A DNA stretch of 64,000 nt from Loxodes magnus (GCA_946699065.1 CAMPDV010000124.1:496001-560000), one strand, 5' to 3'; shown: positions 24,476-38,364, numbered from the stretch's first letter. The notes: generated by a model from the sequence alone, not told the origin. A program made the numbers and translations.

Positions 24476-25539
24476 TCAATCGTCTTGATTTTCATTTATC
24501 CACCTAACTCTTTTTCCATTTCTCCACTCTCCTTCTCTTCTAATTTAATTAGGTCCAATATAAATTCCTTTTCCATGCTACTTTCCATCTTTCCATTGTC
24601 CTTCGTATTTTCTTCCTAAAATTAAAAAATACCATCAGGCCAAGAAAATTAGCCATAGCCATCTTTCTTATCATCTTTATAATCTCCTGTATAAACTCTA
24701 CCATCAGCCCAAGTAAAAACACCCTTTCCATGCATTTTATTCTATTTTCACTCACCTACATATTTTCTTTTATCAAATCAAATATAAGTTCCATATCCAT
24801 CAATATTATTGTCTTTAAATTCTCCTTCATAACTTGAAGAATCCATTCAAGTAAACTTTCCTCATCCATGCTTTTTCCCATACGCATAATTACCCTAATA
24901 CTATGCACCATCGGGCCAAGTTTCAGTTCCTTATCCATGTTATTTATCATCTTTCCATTCTCCAATATATTTTGCTCCATCCATATGGATATAAGTACCA
25001 AAGCCCTCTGCTTTATCATCTATTCAATTACCTTCGTAAACATCTCCATCTTAATGAATAAGTCTTCCTTTTCCATTTGCTCTATCAAACTTCCAATATC
25101 CTTCATACTTACTACCATCTTTTCAGATTTGCACTCCCTTGCTATGCCTTAAGTTATCTACAGTTCATTGACCAATATAAATTCCACCACTCTCAAGCTC
25201 GATAGGGCCTCTTGTGAAGAATTAAATATCATTATCTTCTTCCTAATCATAAGTAAAAGATCCAATTTTCTATTCAGTTAGTCTCGTATTTTCATTAGAA
25301 TAGTCTGGAATATTTCCCTTAATTTCAATTAATTTTCTTTAAGAAGCATGACTTTTCCCAAATGATGATTAATATTTCTAATATCAGACTAGTGTCTTTA
25401 AGAAATTTTAGATTAGTTAAATTTAACTTTCGTCAATTGCAACTGCTTATAGAAAATTAGGCTTCGTAGGTGGTGCTACTAGTTTGTCTTCGTTGTTTTA
25501 ATCTACATTAGATCTTAAGCAAGAACATTCAATTCCCAT
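24476..25539 (-). CDS. MORN-repeat protein, paralogue 3
   Basis: 348 residues with a 17-nt intron (24616-24632) within a Gly codon of the ninth repeat; removing it restores [18 protein letters not shown]. The N-terminus [10 protein letters not shown] fits dual acylation. An IQ-like helix (about 35-60) is followed by about ten MORN repeats ([38 protein letters not shown]) and a short basic end, closing at TGA after ENQDD. It is the first of three tandem copies, all with the same domain order. Repeat Trp residues mix TGG and TGA. Likely a membrane-attached scaffold; the precise role is unknown. Confidence 0.85.
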
Positions 25540-26176
25540 TAAACCTTTTTAAATAATAATGGTTAATTAAACTAATTAATTATCATTTCTTTACCATCTC
25601 TGCCTCTTTATTTACTCCCTTATATTTCATCTTTACTTTAGTCATGTATAAGCATCTAGCTTGTCTGTTTACACAACTCTGTTAGTAGTATAGCCTTATC
25701 TATTTACTTTTCAGCTCTTACTTCTTTATAAAGTAGTCAATCCTTTAGTTCTATAGATAGCTAGACTTTTGTTAAAAGAAGCTTATATTTAAACATGAAG
25801 GTATTAGCTAAGAGAATGCTATACCTTATAAAATACCTTTAGTATATATTCTAACTAGTATTTCATACTTACTCATATCTATATTAATATCGTCTTTTCT
25901 TACTTTCAAGCAAGATAGAGAAAATATACCAAGCTAAGGTATATCCATTTTACTATGATATTGAGGGTTACTTGTTTTATAAGGACTAGAAGGGGTGATA
26001 ATGTAGAAGGTACTTGAGTTATATAATTTATATAGGTTTGATTAAGCGATGGAGATAAGGATTGAGTTAAATAGGGTATTTAAAGTGTTGAAGGAATGAA
26101 GAAGTTATATAATGATATGAATTTAAAGGTTAGATTTAAAATTTCCTTTTATACTACAGTTATTATTTTTACTAAA
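25540..26176. other. divergent spacer, no gene seen
   Basis: Between the start of MORN paralogue 3 (minus) and the ZMYND12-like gene (plus). AT-rich; carries both promoters; no recognisable motif. Confidence 0.5.
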
Positions 26177-27073
26177 ATGGCATTACGAAAGACCCAAGGA
26201 AAGCAGCAAAAGGGTGAAAGTTTTGAACAGAATGCTTAGGAAGAATCAAAAATGAAAGAGTAATAGAAAGAGGAGTAACGACTTTAACTTTAGTAAGCTA
26301 TTGAAGAGTCTAGACTTCTTTTGATTTAAAACAAAGCTGCAGAAGCAGCTGACAGATGCTTTTTTGCTCTTTAAAAAGCTCTTAATTCTAAAGTCTTTGG
26401 AGAAAATTCCATAGAACTGATGGATGGATATTTTGTTCTAGCAGATGCTTATTTAGAACTAGGGAGAATAAAAAAGGCTGAAGAATTTATGGTAGCTGCT
26501 TATTGGAATCTTTTGAAACATTCATCAACTGAAAAGCAAAAGACAATTGATTAGTAATAAGGAGATGTAAGCCAAGTCAATCCAGAGCTTTTATAGAAGT
26601 TAAAGTCTACTTTGCATAAGTCTTTTGGCAGGCTTTTCACAGCTTAATAAGATTATAAAAAAGCAAAAGCTCAGCTAGCCAATTGCATTTATTTAGAGAG
26701 CTAAGAATATGGTCCTGAACATATAGCACTATCTCGCGCTTATTATTTACTTGCTAATGTTTTTACTCTAGAAAAAAAATTTGACTAGTCAATGGCCATA
26801 TTTTAAAAGATTAAGTAAATATGAAAAATGTTCCTAAATTCAAAGGAAGAAATCATTGCTGAGGATCTCTAGCTTGAGGAGGGAATAGATATTCTTCAAA
26901 AAATGCACTAATTTTATACAGACGAAATTGGCGAAACGACAGCAACTTAAGAAATGCAAAGAACTTTGCAAGATCTTTTTAACTATGTAAGAACTAAACG
27001 AGGAGAAACTCAAAGAGAAAGTTACGAGGAAATATTAAGTGTCAAAAGCGGATAGAGCTATGAGGCAGTTTGA
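26177..27073 (+). CDS. ZMYND12-like TPR protein
   Basis: 298 residues, single exon, ATG to TGA, no internal TGA. After a Gln/Glu-rich N-terminal helix there are three to four TPR-like helix pairs: FGENSIELMDGYFVLADAYL (about 75-95), AEEFMVAAYWNLLKHS, YKKAKAQLANCIYL, EYGPEHIALSRAYYLLANVF. The pattern 'NSIEL ... LAxAxLELG ... AEEF ... WxxLK ... LANxIY ... Y.LANVF' matches ZMYND12, a conserved flagellar/axonemal protein that partners TTC29 in animals. The MYND zinc finger of the animal protein is absent from this ORF. Role inferred: ciliary inner-arm dynein or axoneme assembly. Identity is from memory of the family pattern, not from a search. Confidence 0.7.
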
Positions 27074-27570
27074 ATTTTTAAATAGTGTTAGATAATTTTG
27101 CATGTTATTAATCTTCTGCCACATTAAATTTATTCTAAGTCTATTTGATATTTTATATCTCTTTTATAATCTCTTAAAAATATCTATCGCTATTTAAATT
27201 TATATCCTTAGCATTTAGTTAATATTAGTCTTCTTAAAACCTTCAAAATTTCCCTTTTTCTTAGAAACGTTTATCACATTTTGAATTATCAGAGTTTCTC
27301 ATCCTTCTAACTACTTCCCATAATAAGAAACTCTAGATAGTCTACAGACCCAATACTTTCCTTAAGCTATTTTCAATTGATTAAATATAAAAATGATATA
27401 ATTTTCTGATTTCATTACGATTCATCTTTATTCTTCATTGATGACTAAGGTAAACTAAAGATAGGTATTAAAGGAAATTAATCAACTAACAATAAATGTT
27501 TTGAATTGTCTTCGTTAGCTTTTAGATGAATTATAACTTAGAAACTTACATTAAATATAATAAATATAAA
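27074..27570. other. spacer between convergent genes, no gene seen
   Basis: Lies between the 3' ends of the ZMYND12-like gene and the minus-strand unknown. AT-rich, no supported frame. Confidence 0.5.
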
Positions 27571-28674
27571 TCATTCCATATTTTTGTAGATTGGACCCTT
27601 AAAATGTGTTTCAATGTCTCTGAAATTTAATATTAGTCCTGGATTTTCTTCAAAAACTACATGATCCATCATTTCTTTATTTTTCAATCTTTCTTCAAGT
27701 TTTCTCTTAAAGAAAGCATAAGAAAACCTATTAAAGTTTCCTCTCATTTCAGAAGTTGCTAGTACTATAGGAGGTGCATTATATTTTTACTTCTTTCATA
27801 TAAAATCTTATCCTTTTTTCCTTATCACATACTAACCTTTATTTTTGCTCAGAATCTTGGATAGATATTTTCCTACTTTGTTTTATACTTTAATTTGGTT
27901 AAGATGTGCTATAGCTGAATTTCTTTGCTACAAATCATCTATTTTTTACTAGATTTACTGTTTTATATCTTTACTTTCATCAAATCAAATTTTAGGGTGT
28001 TTTTCCAGAATTGCTTCAGGATTTTTATCAATCTTTCTAAAAATCTGCATTTTCTGCATTAATTATTGCTCTTTGGTCTATTTTTCAAGAGCTTATTTGA
28101 TGGGTATTCTATTTTAGGAATTTCAATAGTATTGATCTTTCTCTAATATATCTAGTAAATCAGGATTTGAAATTTTGGAGTCTCCATTAATCATAGCTTT
28201 ATTATTATCGCCTTTCTCTCTATTAGAGGTATCATTCAATTATGTAAGATCATTCTTTCTTTTTTTGCTTTGCTTAGATGCACTGATTTGGTTCAGTACT
28301 AAGTTCTTGAAACTTGATATTTTAAATAAGCTTCTAGATTGTCCCTCAGTATTACACCTGGAACTAAATAATCCCATTGAAGTGTCTTAAGTTCTAAAAC
28401 TGCTCAAGTCAAATCTTCACTTGGATGATTTAACTTTTCTAGTTGTAATATGAGGAGTTAAAGGATTGAGTCTTGAGAAAGTAGTTAAGACTTTATACTA
28501 AGGAAACATCTTATGACTATTGATGGCAGTTTTATTGTATAAGGCATTAATTTTCTATTTAGACTCACTATAAGTAAACTTCTTTTTTATGTTTGGTAGC
28601 AAAAAGTCTTCACTTAATAGACTTAACTCATGAGTATCTTCTGATGGCTCAGTTTTGATTAAGCATTCTTCCAT
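27571..28674 (-). CDS. unknown hydrophilic protein
   Basis: 367 residues, single exon, ATG to TGA. The first 190 residues are Ser/Thr/Lys-rich and look disordered (SKQSKKRKNDL is a possible nuclear localisation signal). Residues 200-290 are helical and Gln/Lys-rich (LEKQTKEQQLMQKMQIFRK). The last 80 residues look folded (APPIVLATSEMRGNFNRF, MDHVVFEENPGLILNF, HFKGPIYKNME). Four Trp are TGA (SSKWRFD, YYWNSQ, KIWFDE, FIWKK). I do not recognise the family. It starts 24 bp from the divergent armadillo-like gene, so the two probably share a promoter. Confidence 0.7.
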
Positions 28675-28698
28675 TTTAAATTAAAAACCTAATAACTG
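28675..28698. promoter_or_regulatory. 24-bp bidirectional promoter gap
   Basis: Only 24 bp (mostly A/T) separate the ATG of the minus-strand unknown (28674) from the ATG of the plus-strand MGGVCC protein (28699). Any promoter must lie here and/or inside the opposite gene, and 5' UTRs must be extremely short or overlap the neighbour. No TATA-like or initiator motif can be assigned with confidence. Confidence 0.45.
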
Positions 28699-29729
28699 AT
28701 GGGTGGAGTTTGCTGCGCATAAAGATAAAATAACCCATTATATGTGAATTGCAAGTAGAACGTTTAATAGACTATTATAGAAGTTAAATCAGCCTATCAA
28801 GCTAATGAGTGAATGAAGCTGCTTAGTTACATAGATAATGACTAAGAATATGATGAATAGATAACAATTAGCACTAATCATAAATGAAATACAGAGCCTA
28901 ACTCTATAGGAGGGCTAGCAGCTTATTACTTATAAGATATATTTTCAGATACTTACAAGAGAATCTTCATCATTAATAACCCTTCTGTTGGCTAAGTCAT
29001 TGAAAAGCTCATTCAAAATATTGAGTCTTCTAATATCAATAAAAAAAAGTACTCTCTGATTGCTTTATAGAACCTATCTATGGCATTTCGTGACAATATT
29101 CCTTAGACTGAAGTAGTAAATATTTTTCTGAAGCTATAAGCGATTGAAAAAGCTTAGTAGTTTTTAAAATCAGGAAGTGAACATGTAAGGATGGAGGTAT
29201 GCAATTTTTATGGTAATCTATATGCCTATAGATCTAATGTTTAATAAGACTTTATTAATAAAGGAATAGCTAAAGATATCGTTTAGAAACTGGATTCGTT
29301 TAAGATTGCTCAGCATATTGTTAATCACTGCTAAAACATTTAAATACTAATTAAGGTAAGCAATTAATACAGGACTAAAACTAGCAGATATAATCAGAAA
29401 GAGTATAATACTTACATACTCTTAATATATCTCAGCTAGTGTAAAAAATCATCGGCTTAAGAACTTAAAAATACTAATTCGATTAGCCAAACTAATACTC
29501 TGAGGAAGAACTGAAGAATGTTAAATAAGCCTTGAGTTCGCTTAATTCTGCTATAAAGCTAAATCGATCATCATCTAAAGACATCTTAACATCAGAAAGA
29601 AATATTTTTTAACTCTATAATAACTTCAGATCTCAAATATTTAATACAGCTTTACTTCTATAATTCAATACTACACAAAACTACTCTGACAATACTATTA
29701 GTAATTAAAACTTAACTCTTCGTATATGA
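28699..29729 (+). CDS. acylated armadillo-like helical protein
   Basis: 337 residues with a 17-nt intron (29356-29372) after Lys219. The start MGGVCC is a classic signal for myristoylation of Gly2 and palmitoylation of Cys5/Cys6. The body is a series of helix pairs reminiscent of armadillo/HEAT repeats (KYSLIALQNLSMAFRDN, AIEKAQQFLKSGSEHVRME, VCNFYGNLYAYRSN, ALSSLNSAIKL). The C-terminal 100 residues are Gln/Ser/Asn-rich. Acylated armadillo proteins of this plan sit on membranes (vacuole or cortex). Both Trp codons in the N-terminal part are TGA. The gene ends at TGA after LTLRI. Family assignment is tentative; the acylation motif and gene structure are clear. Confidence 0.65.
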
Positions 29730-30199
29730 TTAATCACTACTCTAATTATAATTTCCTTTATGTATTATATCAATAAATAGCGACTATATAACTATCTATA
29801 TCCCCATTTTCTAATAAATACTATTTTAAGTATCACTAGCCTAATTAAATTAGACAGTCTTAAGAATTATAAGTGAGGTTATATAACTATATTATAGCAT
29901 TAATAACCCTTAGACTCCTTTCTTTACCTTTAACCAAAATAATTCCTGTTAAGATTCCTATTTAAGTATACAAAAACATTAGCCTTTTAGTTTGTATGTC
30001 AGTAATACTAAGAATAATAAGCTTTAGATAGATAGCTGATGACTCTAAATATATAGTCGTTTATTTAAATTTCCCAGTTAAATGAAGAATAAATCTTGTA
30101 AGTAGTGATGGTTATAAAGTAAGCTAAGCTAACCAGCTTTATAATAATATACTTTTAAAGGATAAATCTTAATAGTCTAATAGATCTAAATCATAGTTA

Positions 30200-31563
30200 T
30201 CAAGCTTGCTAAAATCACTAAAACTGATAACATAAATAATTCTGCTTTAGGGTCTCTTTCTATAATCCCCCTTTATAGAAGTTTCTTTGACTTTCACTCT
30301 ATTAAGAGTAACTATTTCCGAAGTAATAAAAGAAGAGTGTAAAGGCAAGGAATTTAATGATGAATTACTGTAGAGGAAATAGGAAGAGTGATTAGATTTA
30401 AAATAAGGATTTAAATGATTAGACTATTGAATTCATATTTTCTTATCTATAAAAATGAATGAAACAAAGCATCTTAATTTAGCATCCCATCAGACTTTGA
30501 ACTATAAAAGAGCTCAAATCTACTAACTACTAAACCCTCTAAGAGAACAAATTACACAGATGTCGAGAAAGCAGCCATTTCCACATATAAGGATACTACA
30601 GACAAATGATGTTAAAGGAATAAGCATTCTCCTTTAATAAGCGAATTAGAACGATAAAGAGATTTTAACAAAGGTAGATTAAATATCTACTTTGTAGATA
30701 ACATTCACAGAGTCTTAAAAGCTAATGTCATAAATATTCTAAGATCTAAAAATGATATCTAAATCCTATTTCTGCAACATCAAAATAAGCTACTAACTTC
30801 CTAGAGTAATGTTTAGTGACTAGAAGTATTTAGAATTTATATTTTTCACTATAGGAGCTTTGTCCCTTAAAAACAAAAGTACTAATTCAAATGTAAACAT
30901 AGTAATCAAAAGTAGATTCATCTCTCTTGGTACTTAAGAAGTAACTGTCAAGTCTTAGTTCTCCTCAGGATTTTTATAAGATAAGGATTTTAAAAGGCTA
31001 TAGAATATGCAAACCTACTTATTAAACATAACTACCCTTAAAACTGCACTATAGAGATATAAGCCTTCAATAATTGCACTTTAAGTTGCAATAAACTAAC
31101 TCTAAGGAAGAATATTAAAGCTAAGAAATAAATAGGAGAAGGAATAATGTAGCTTAAAAGTAAATTTCATAGTAGGATGCGAAGAGCAATTTTAATTAGT
31201 GGAAAATAAGCTATTTAGCTTAAATGTAAGCATGTCATATAGAATTTGTGATCAATAAGAGAAGAATTCGAAGAGTTTTCTGATAATGAAGATACTATCT
31301 AACAAATGTCTCAGTCTTTTCTAGCTTTTTCAAACAAACCTAACTTCATCAAAATAAAAAAATAGGAAAAAATCAAAGAAAACTAAAAAGAGATTTTGAT
31401 GACTAACTACAGTAATCAAGAAACTCAGGATACTTTAAACGCTGATACATGTGTTACTTATATGAGTGATAGTAGCATAGAAGATGAAATCAACGTAGAA
31501 ACACAAGCGAATGCTCTACCTGCTTTTTCAATGCCATCTGCCAATTTAAAGCGCTGCTTATGA
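30200..31563 (+). CDS. histidine-kinase-like protein, N-terminus unresolved
   Basis: From Met 30455 to TGA 31563 the frame is consistent, 363 residues, with a 17-nt intron (31226-31242). Upstream to about 30.2 kb coding character continues, with frame changes that suggest further short introns (a 22-nt GT...AG candidate near 30.33 kb). LASHQTLNYKRAQIYQLL resembles a histidine-kinase H-box (phosphoacceptor His in SH). YQLPRVMFSDQKYLEFIFF resembles the start of the HATPase domain (D..YL), but the N-box Asn expected after it is missing. The region after it keeps the general length. The C-terminus is acidic (EEFEEFSDNED) and disordered. It may be a pseudokinase relative of the membrane-bound histidine kinases common in ciliates. 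The domain call is inference. Confidence 0.5.
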
Positions 31564-32252
31564 TTATTTGATCATTACTCTTAATTGTTTATTCCATATG
31601 ATAAATTATACTTTCTACAACAAATTATAAGAAAATAAATTATCTAAATACAGCTTCTTTTCCTAGCTATAGAATAAGGAAATTAATTCTAGATAAAAAA
31701 TAGCTAACTAAGAAATCGTTAAATAAATATAATACTGCAAGGCCTTTAAGTAGCCTTTCCTCTAATTTATTTGTACGAAATAGGAGAATAATCTTGATAT
31801 ATTCATATTTATCAAATACTATGAAAAAAACAAACATGTATTTAACTAATTTCCTGGTTAGTATGCTTTCTATCTTCGTTATTTATTGAATAATTATTAG
31901 AGGTTCTAAGCTTTGCAAATAGATACTACAGAAATGAACTTTGCTATTAATTAAGTTTAAATCGAGATGGGCTCTTAGATGTAGATAATGGTATTTGTTG
32001 TCTATAAAAAGTAATAATTTGCTTTACTCTATAAAGATATCCATTACTAATCTAGATATTATGAACAAATAAAACTCCCTTCTAAACATTATAACTATCT
32101 TTGCTTCCTCTTGATAACAAAGTAGTGTGATATTGCTATTAGCAATAGTTCCTAAAAGATAAATAGTATTTGGTATAGAGACAGTATTATATAGAGTAGA
32201 GTGAGACTTTTATTTTCAATAGAGTTATAAATAAATCTACTAAATAGAATAT

Positions 32253-33944
<1,692 letters not shown>

Positions 33945-34357
33945 ATTTAAGCTTAATTAATTATAACTAATATATCATACATAATTAACCTAAAAATCAC
34001 CCACTTCTCCATATTTTCTCATACATCTCTCTTTTTAAATAATCTAACTCAAGTCAATAATACTGCTTCTTATGAAGAGCTATATCTTGAGATAAACTTC
34101 AACAGAAGGAAGCATGGAAAAGCATCTTGGATATAAAGGTTATAGTTTTACTAGTCTAAAGCATATTTAAAGGATTACAAAATAAAGCTTAGATTTATAT
34201 GGGTGGAAACCATATTATTCATTACTCAATCTAGCTTATACTAAAGAAGATCCTTAACAATTAAATTGATAAAGAAGGATAAAATAACCTGAAGAATGAT
34301 TTTTAATAATTGAAAAATCTAAGTTTAATTTGCTTTTATTAGTAATTTATAATAATT
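33945..34357. other. divergent spacer, no gene seen
   Basis: Between the starts of the ankyrin kinase (minus) and the amino-acid transporter (plus). AT-rich; both promoters must lie here. Confidence 0.5.
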
Positions 34358-35874
34358 ATGAAAAAGGATTATACCTAGCTAAACTAGTCTTTAAGCGATT
34401 CTAACGAATAAGAGAGTGAAGAAAAAGAATTTGGAAAGGAAAATGAGATGACTCTTGTTGAAAATTAACATGAATATGACATGTCAGAATCGCAAACAAA
34501 TAAAGAAGCTCTATCATATCTTAGAGAACACGACGCAATAAATATGGATATGCCTTCTTCACCATTGTAAAGACTTGCCAGAGCGGCAAAGATTCCTATT
34601 AATTATCTTAAGTCCAAATTTTAACCTGGAGGTGAAAAAGCTTCAATCTTTACAACTGTTGCGGCAACAGTAGGGGCAGGAACTTTAACTATAGCTTCTG
34701 CCTTCAAGTAGGTAGGGCTATGATATGGTCTTTTACTAAATACATTCTCTATGTTGATTAGCTATTTAACTTTAAGATACTTAATAGAATGCTCAATTAG
34801 AAGCTATGTGAAAACTTATGAAGGTTTAGGATTTTTTGCTTTTGGGAAAAAATTTGCTTCGTTTGTAGAATGGAATCTTGTAATTAACTTATGAGGAACG
34901 TTAATAGTATACATAGTCTTGTTCAAAACCATAATTCCTGATGCTTTGGATAATTTTCATGTTCATTCTGGTATATTTAAGAATGAATATTTTTATGGAA
35001 CTTTATTTTGCCTTGTGTTTGTTCTGCCTCTTTCTATTCCTAAAACTTTGCATGTGCTTCGATTCACTTCTCTTGCTAGTATTTGCGCATTGATCTATAT
35101 AATTTTTGTCATAGTAGTTGAATTTTTCTGAAAAAGAAAAGGAGAAACAACAGAAAGAATTAAAGACGCGAAAGCTTTTGATTTTGATCCTTTGCATTTA
35201 GCATTAGCTCTCCCAACATTTTTCTTTGCATATATGTGTCATCCCAATATCCTAGAAATCTTTAATGTAAACTTATTATTCAGGAACTTTAAAAAGCCAG
35301 CTTTGAAAGGATGAATAAAGTACTTATAAGAAGCATGCTTATTTGCTTTTTCGCTTATAGTATTGCAGGAATTTTTGGCTATTTAACGTTTTACAAAGAA
35401 GAAAGTGTTAAAGACTTTCCCTCAAACATTTTAACTGGTGACTATGGAGACTCAGCATATGCAATTATAATTGCGAAAATTGCAGTTACAGTTTGTATAA
35501 TGGCAGGAAGTCCATTACTAGTTCATCCTGCAAGAGATATTTTGATTAATATGCTTTATAAAGATTAGGTGATTACCTAAAAAAGATGATTAACTATCAT
35601 TGGAAGTAAGTTTTCTATAATTAAAGGTATTGTTGGATCAGCCTTAGCTGCTGCTTTATTTTGCCCCGATATAGGCTCAGCTGTTACTGTAATGGGAGCA
35701 ACTTCAACTCCTTTAGTATGCGATGTATTTCCATGCATGCTTTACTTGAAAATTGAAAAAGGTCCATATTCTAGTACTAAAAAAATAGTATGCATCGTGG
35801 TTCTGATAGTCAGCACTATTATTGGAATTGCTGGAATTGTTACCTTTATCTTACAAAAGAGTCACGCTATCTGA
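34358..35874 (+). CDS. SLC38-type amino-acid transporter
   Basis: 499 residues with a 17-nt intron (35267-35283); removing it joins ILEIFN to ELQKASFERMNKV, the expected loop before a membrane helix. A cytosolic acidic N-terminus of about 85 residues is followed by about eleven hydrophobic helices, the AAAP/SLC38 plan. TM1 starts ATVGAGTLTIASAF and resembles the substrate-binding GAGiL motif of the family. Later segments include CALIYIIFVIVVEFF, FFAYMCHPNILEI and SALAAALFCPDIGSAV. It probably moves neutral amino acids with Na+ or H+ across the plasma or vacuolar membrane; substrate cannot be told from sequence. Trp residues GLWYG, NLWGT, FFWKR and KRWLT are TGA, VEWNL is TGG. Stop TGA after SHAI. 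Confidence 0.85.
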
Positions 35875-36133
35875 ATCTTAATTTAAATTATACTTTAAAA
35901 ATTATTTTATAGTATTAATATCTCTATTGCTAATAAGTCTAATGCCTCTTTTACTTCATACCCTTTAGTTATCATAGTATTACTCATTAGAGCATATACT
36001 TTTTCTCTTTTCCTTAGTACACTTTATTTATCTTTAGTCTTTTTTAGAACTATAAGTTAAAATTATGGCTAACTGCTATTTTATTATTATACTTAGTTAC
36101 TATTACTGAATATAGAGCTTGACTCCATTTATT
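35875..36133. other. spacer; small minus-strand frame inside
   Basis: Between convergent transporter and kinase genes. The minus strand has an open frame (36137 to a TGA at 35862) with some good composition (KREKVYALMSNTMITKGYE). Its ATG overlaps the kinase stop TGA by two bases. It could be an extra kinase C-terminus reached by splicing, or chance; I could not decide. Confidence 0.3.
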
Positions 36134-37834
36134 TCATAATCGATATAATTGCTACACTTGCTTCTAAATGCTCTAGTTTAATAAGATTAAAATATAATTT
36201 AGTGAACTTTCTTTTAAATTGAATCTCACTAAAACTAATTAAATTAAGAATTAATTTAGACTTAGCCTCTTAAATGATATTGACTTAGTAGCTTTGAAAA
36301 TGCAACTCTAAGGAGTAGACTCATGATTTTCGATTTAGTTCAGATCTTTTTGCATTGTGCTTATTGTAAAGTTCCAGTTCTCATCTCTTACTTAATTCTG
36401 TAAATAGTAATCGTGCTATTTTAAATGAGCTTGCAAAGCTTCTAGTTGTTATATTTGGTTTTGCTTTGCCTTTTATCTTTACTCTTAGTTAGCAGATAAT
36501 CCTAAGATAGTTTTATGCTTATTTTTTTTATTAGCTTCGCTAGTTTACGTTTACTAGAGACTGAAGACTCCTTATGACTTATTTTTGGAAATTAATTAAG
36601 GTGTATTTATTTCTTCTTATTAGATTCATTTATGCTATAGAGCTTCTCACGCATATGGCCTCATTTAAGGATCACTTTTAGTCAGCTTTTATATGAAATC
36701 GACTGCTTCTTAAGAAATATACTTAAACTACTTTTTGTGGAAAATTATATTGCTCTACTAGTTCTTCTTTAGAAGCTCTATAACTGTATTTCCTTAGAAT
36801 GGAGCTTTACCTGCAAGCATAATGAATAAAGTTATTCCTAGACTGTATATATCAGCTTTGCTTCCGTATTTCATGCTGTTCAGTATTTCTGGTGCTACAT
36901 ATCCTGGTGATCCACATCTTACACATAAATCTTCATCTTCAAATCTAGTTGCTAGTCCAAAATCAGCAAGTTTGAATTGGTTAATGTTGTCCTTGCTTAG
37001 CAGGAGTATGTTTTCAGGTTTTAAATCTCTATGAATTACCTTTGCTTCTTAATGCAAATAGCATAGCATTTAAAGAGCGATCTTAGCAAACTCCTAGGCT
37101 TATTTTTCCTCAATCGTAGAGTTATTTAAAATTCTTTAGAACAAATCAAGTTCAGGACAATAGTCAAGCACCAAGTAGACATGATTTTCATCTTCAAGCA
37201 TTTCATAAAACTTAATTATATTAGGGTGATTCAAGCCACGCATTGAGTCAATTTCATTAATAAATGAGGCTAAATTTCTGTAGTCAGATAGCATTAAACT
37301 CCGTTTTACTTACTTAATAGCATACACTTCTTAAGTAGAGATTGAAATTGATTTATACACTTCTGCGAAATTTCCTGAGCCTACTTTTTCCTAAAATAGA
37401 TAGTGATTGATTATATCCTTTTAAATACACCACTCTCTTATAACTTACCTAAATCAATTCAATTGCTCCATGTTCTTAAACTTTATTTTCAGATCAATCT
37501 AGTTCTTGTTAAAAACTATCGAGCAGTTCTTTATAACAATGTGTATGTATCTAAGGTAGTAATATCAGCATTATTCAGGATTTGGGTTATTTTTTATTTC
37601 CTTTTTAGATCTAAAGGCGAAAAGAATTCCATCCAACTTTGATATGAAAATGTAAGAAACTTATCATATTTTTTAACTTTTAAGCTTAACAAACCCATGG
37701 AAATTTTCAGAGCTTTTTTTATCCCTAAAATTATAAGTTGATATTTTATCCTATAGGTGGTTTCTATTATTATGTCATATTCCATACTCACTTGCTTCTT
37801 TTTCATTTGCAAAAAGGCTGACAAATTCAGACAT
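36134..37834 (-). CDS. PH-domain CAMK-like Ser/Thr kinase
   Basis: 566 residues, single exon. An N-terminal PH-like domain (about 20-150; ends with an amphipathic helix LNWFRQVIREW) precedes a full kinase domain (about 165-415): VGSGNFAEVYKS (Gly-rich loop), YAIKQV (catalytic Lys), [33 protein letters not shown] and a CAMK/NEK-like C-lobe ending ALQHKWIQ. All catalytic residues are present. The C-terminal 140 residues are Gln/Lys-rich and helical (LEALQAHLKQHDYYL). PH plus kinase suggests recruitment to phosphoinositide membranes. Trp codons YGIWHN, KIWQV, QCWYY, LNWFR, YAWEA and HKWIQ are TGA; REWC and ENWN are TGG. Stop TGA after LYRL. Confidence 0.85.
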
Positions 37835-38364
37835 TATAACTAATTATTTATATACTAAGACAGTTTTAAGTTAAGAATGTATAAGAATCTAAAATACTTA
37901 ACTTGATTAAGCTATACTAGAGTCAGTATTTACTTCTATTTATAATCTAATTTTTGTATCTTAACTCTCTTTAAAGCTTTCTATTATATCTCATGTTGCA
38001 TTTCTTACCTTCACTTGTCTAATCCTTTCCATTTAACTTCCTTACTTAAATCAATCTTCAATGCTCTATTACTACTCTTTACTTTTCAGCTACTAGAACA
38101 CTTCTTTAAAGCTTAAGCATTCAAAGTAAGCAACTTATTTATATAGCCTCATGCTAAGCAAAGATAGCAATCTTGCTGCTAAGTATTTGGTTAAAACACA
38201 GAACACTAGAACAGTAGAAAGATGAGAAAGGGGTAATAATGAAAGTAAAAAAGGAGCTCTAGAATATATAAAGATATAGGGTAAGAAATAGGTAGATGAT
38301 TCTAGAATTTAAATGATAAATAAAGCTTTAAAAGATACTTTTAGGCATATAAATAGAAAGTTAA
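37835..38364. other. divergent spacer, no gene seen
   Basis: Separates the starts of the PH kinase (minus) and the signal-peptide protein (plus). AT-rich; no supported frame. Confidence 0.5.

Noticed and set aside
35862-36137. Small frame whose ATG overlaps the PH-kinase stop as ATGA, suggesting coupled translation; a similar ATGA lies at 29726.
   Set aside because: In the second case the downstream frame at 29.7-30.2 kb proved unreliable because of unplaced introns, and in the first the small frame has no homologue I recognise. Frameshifting or coupling is not supported.
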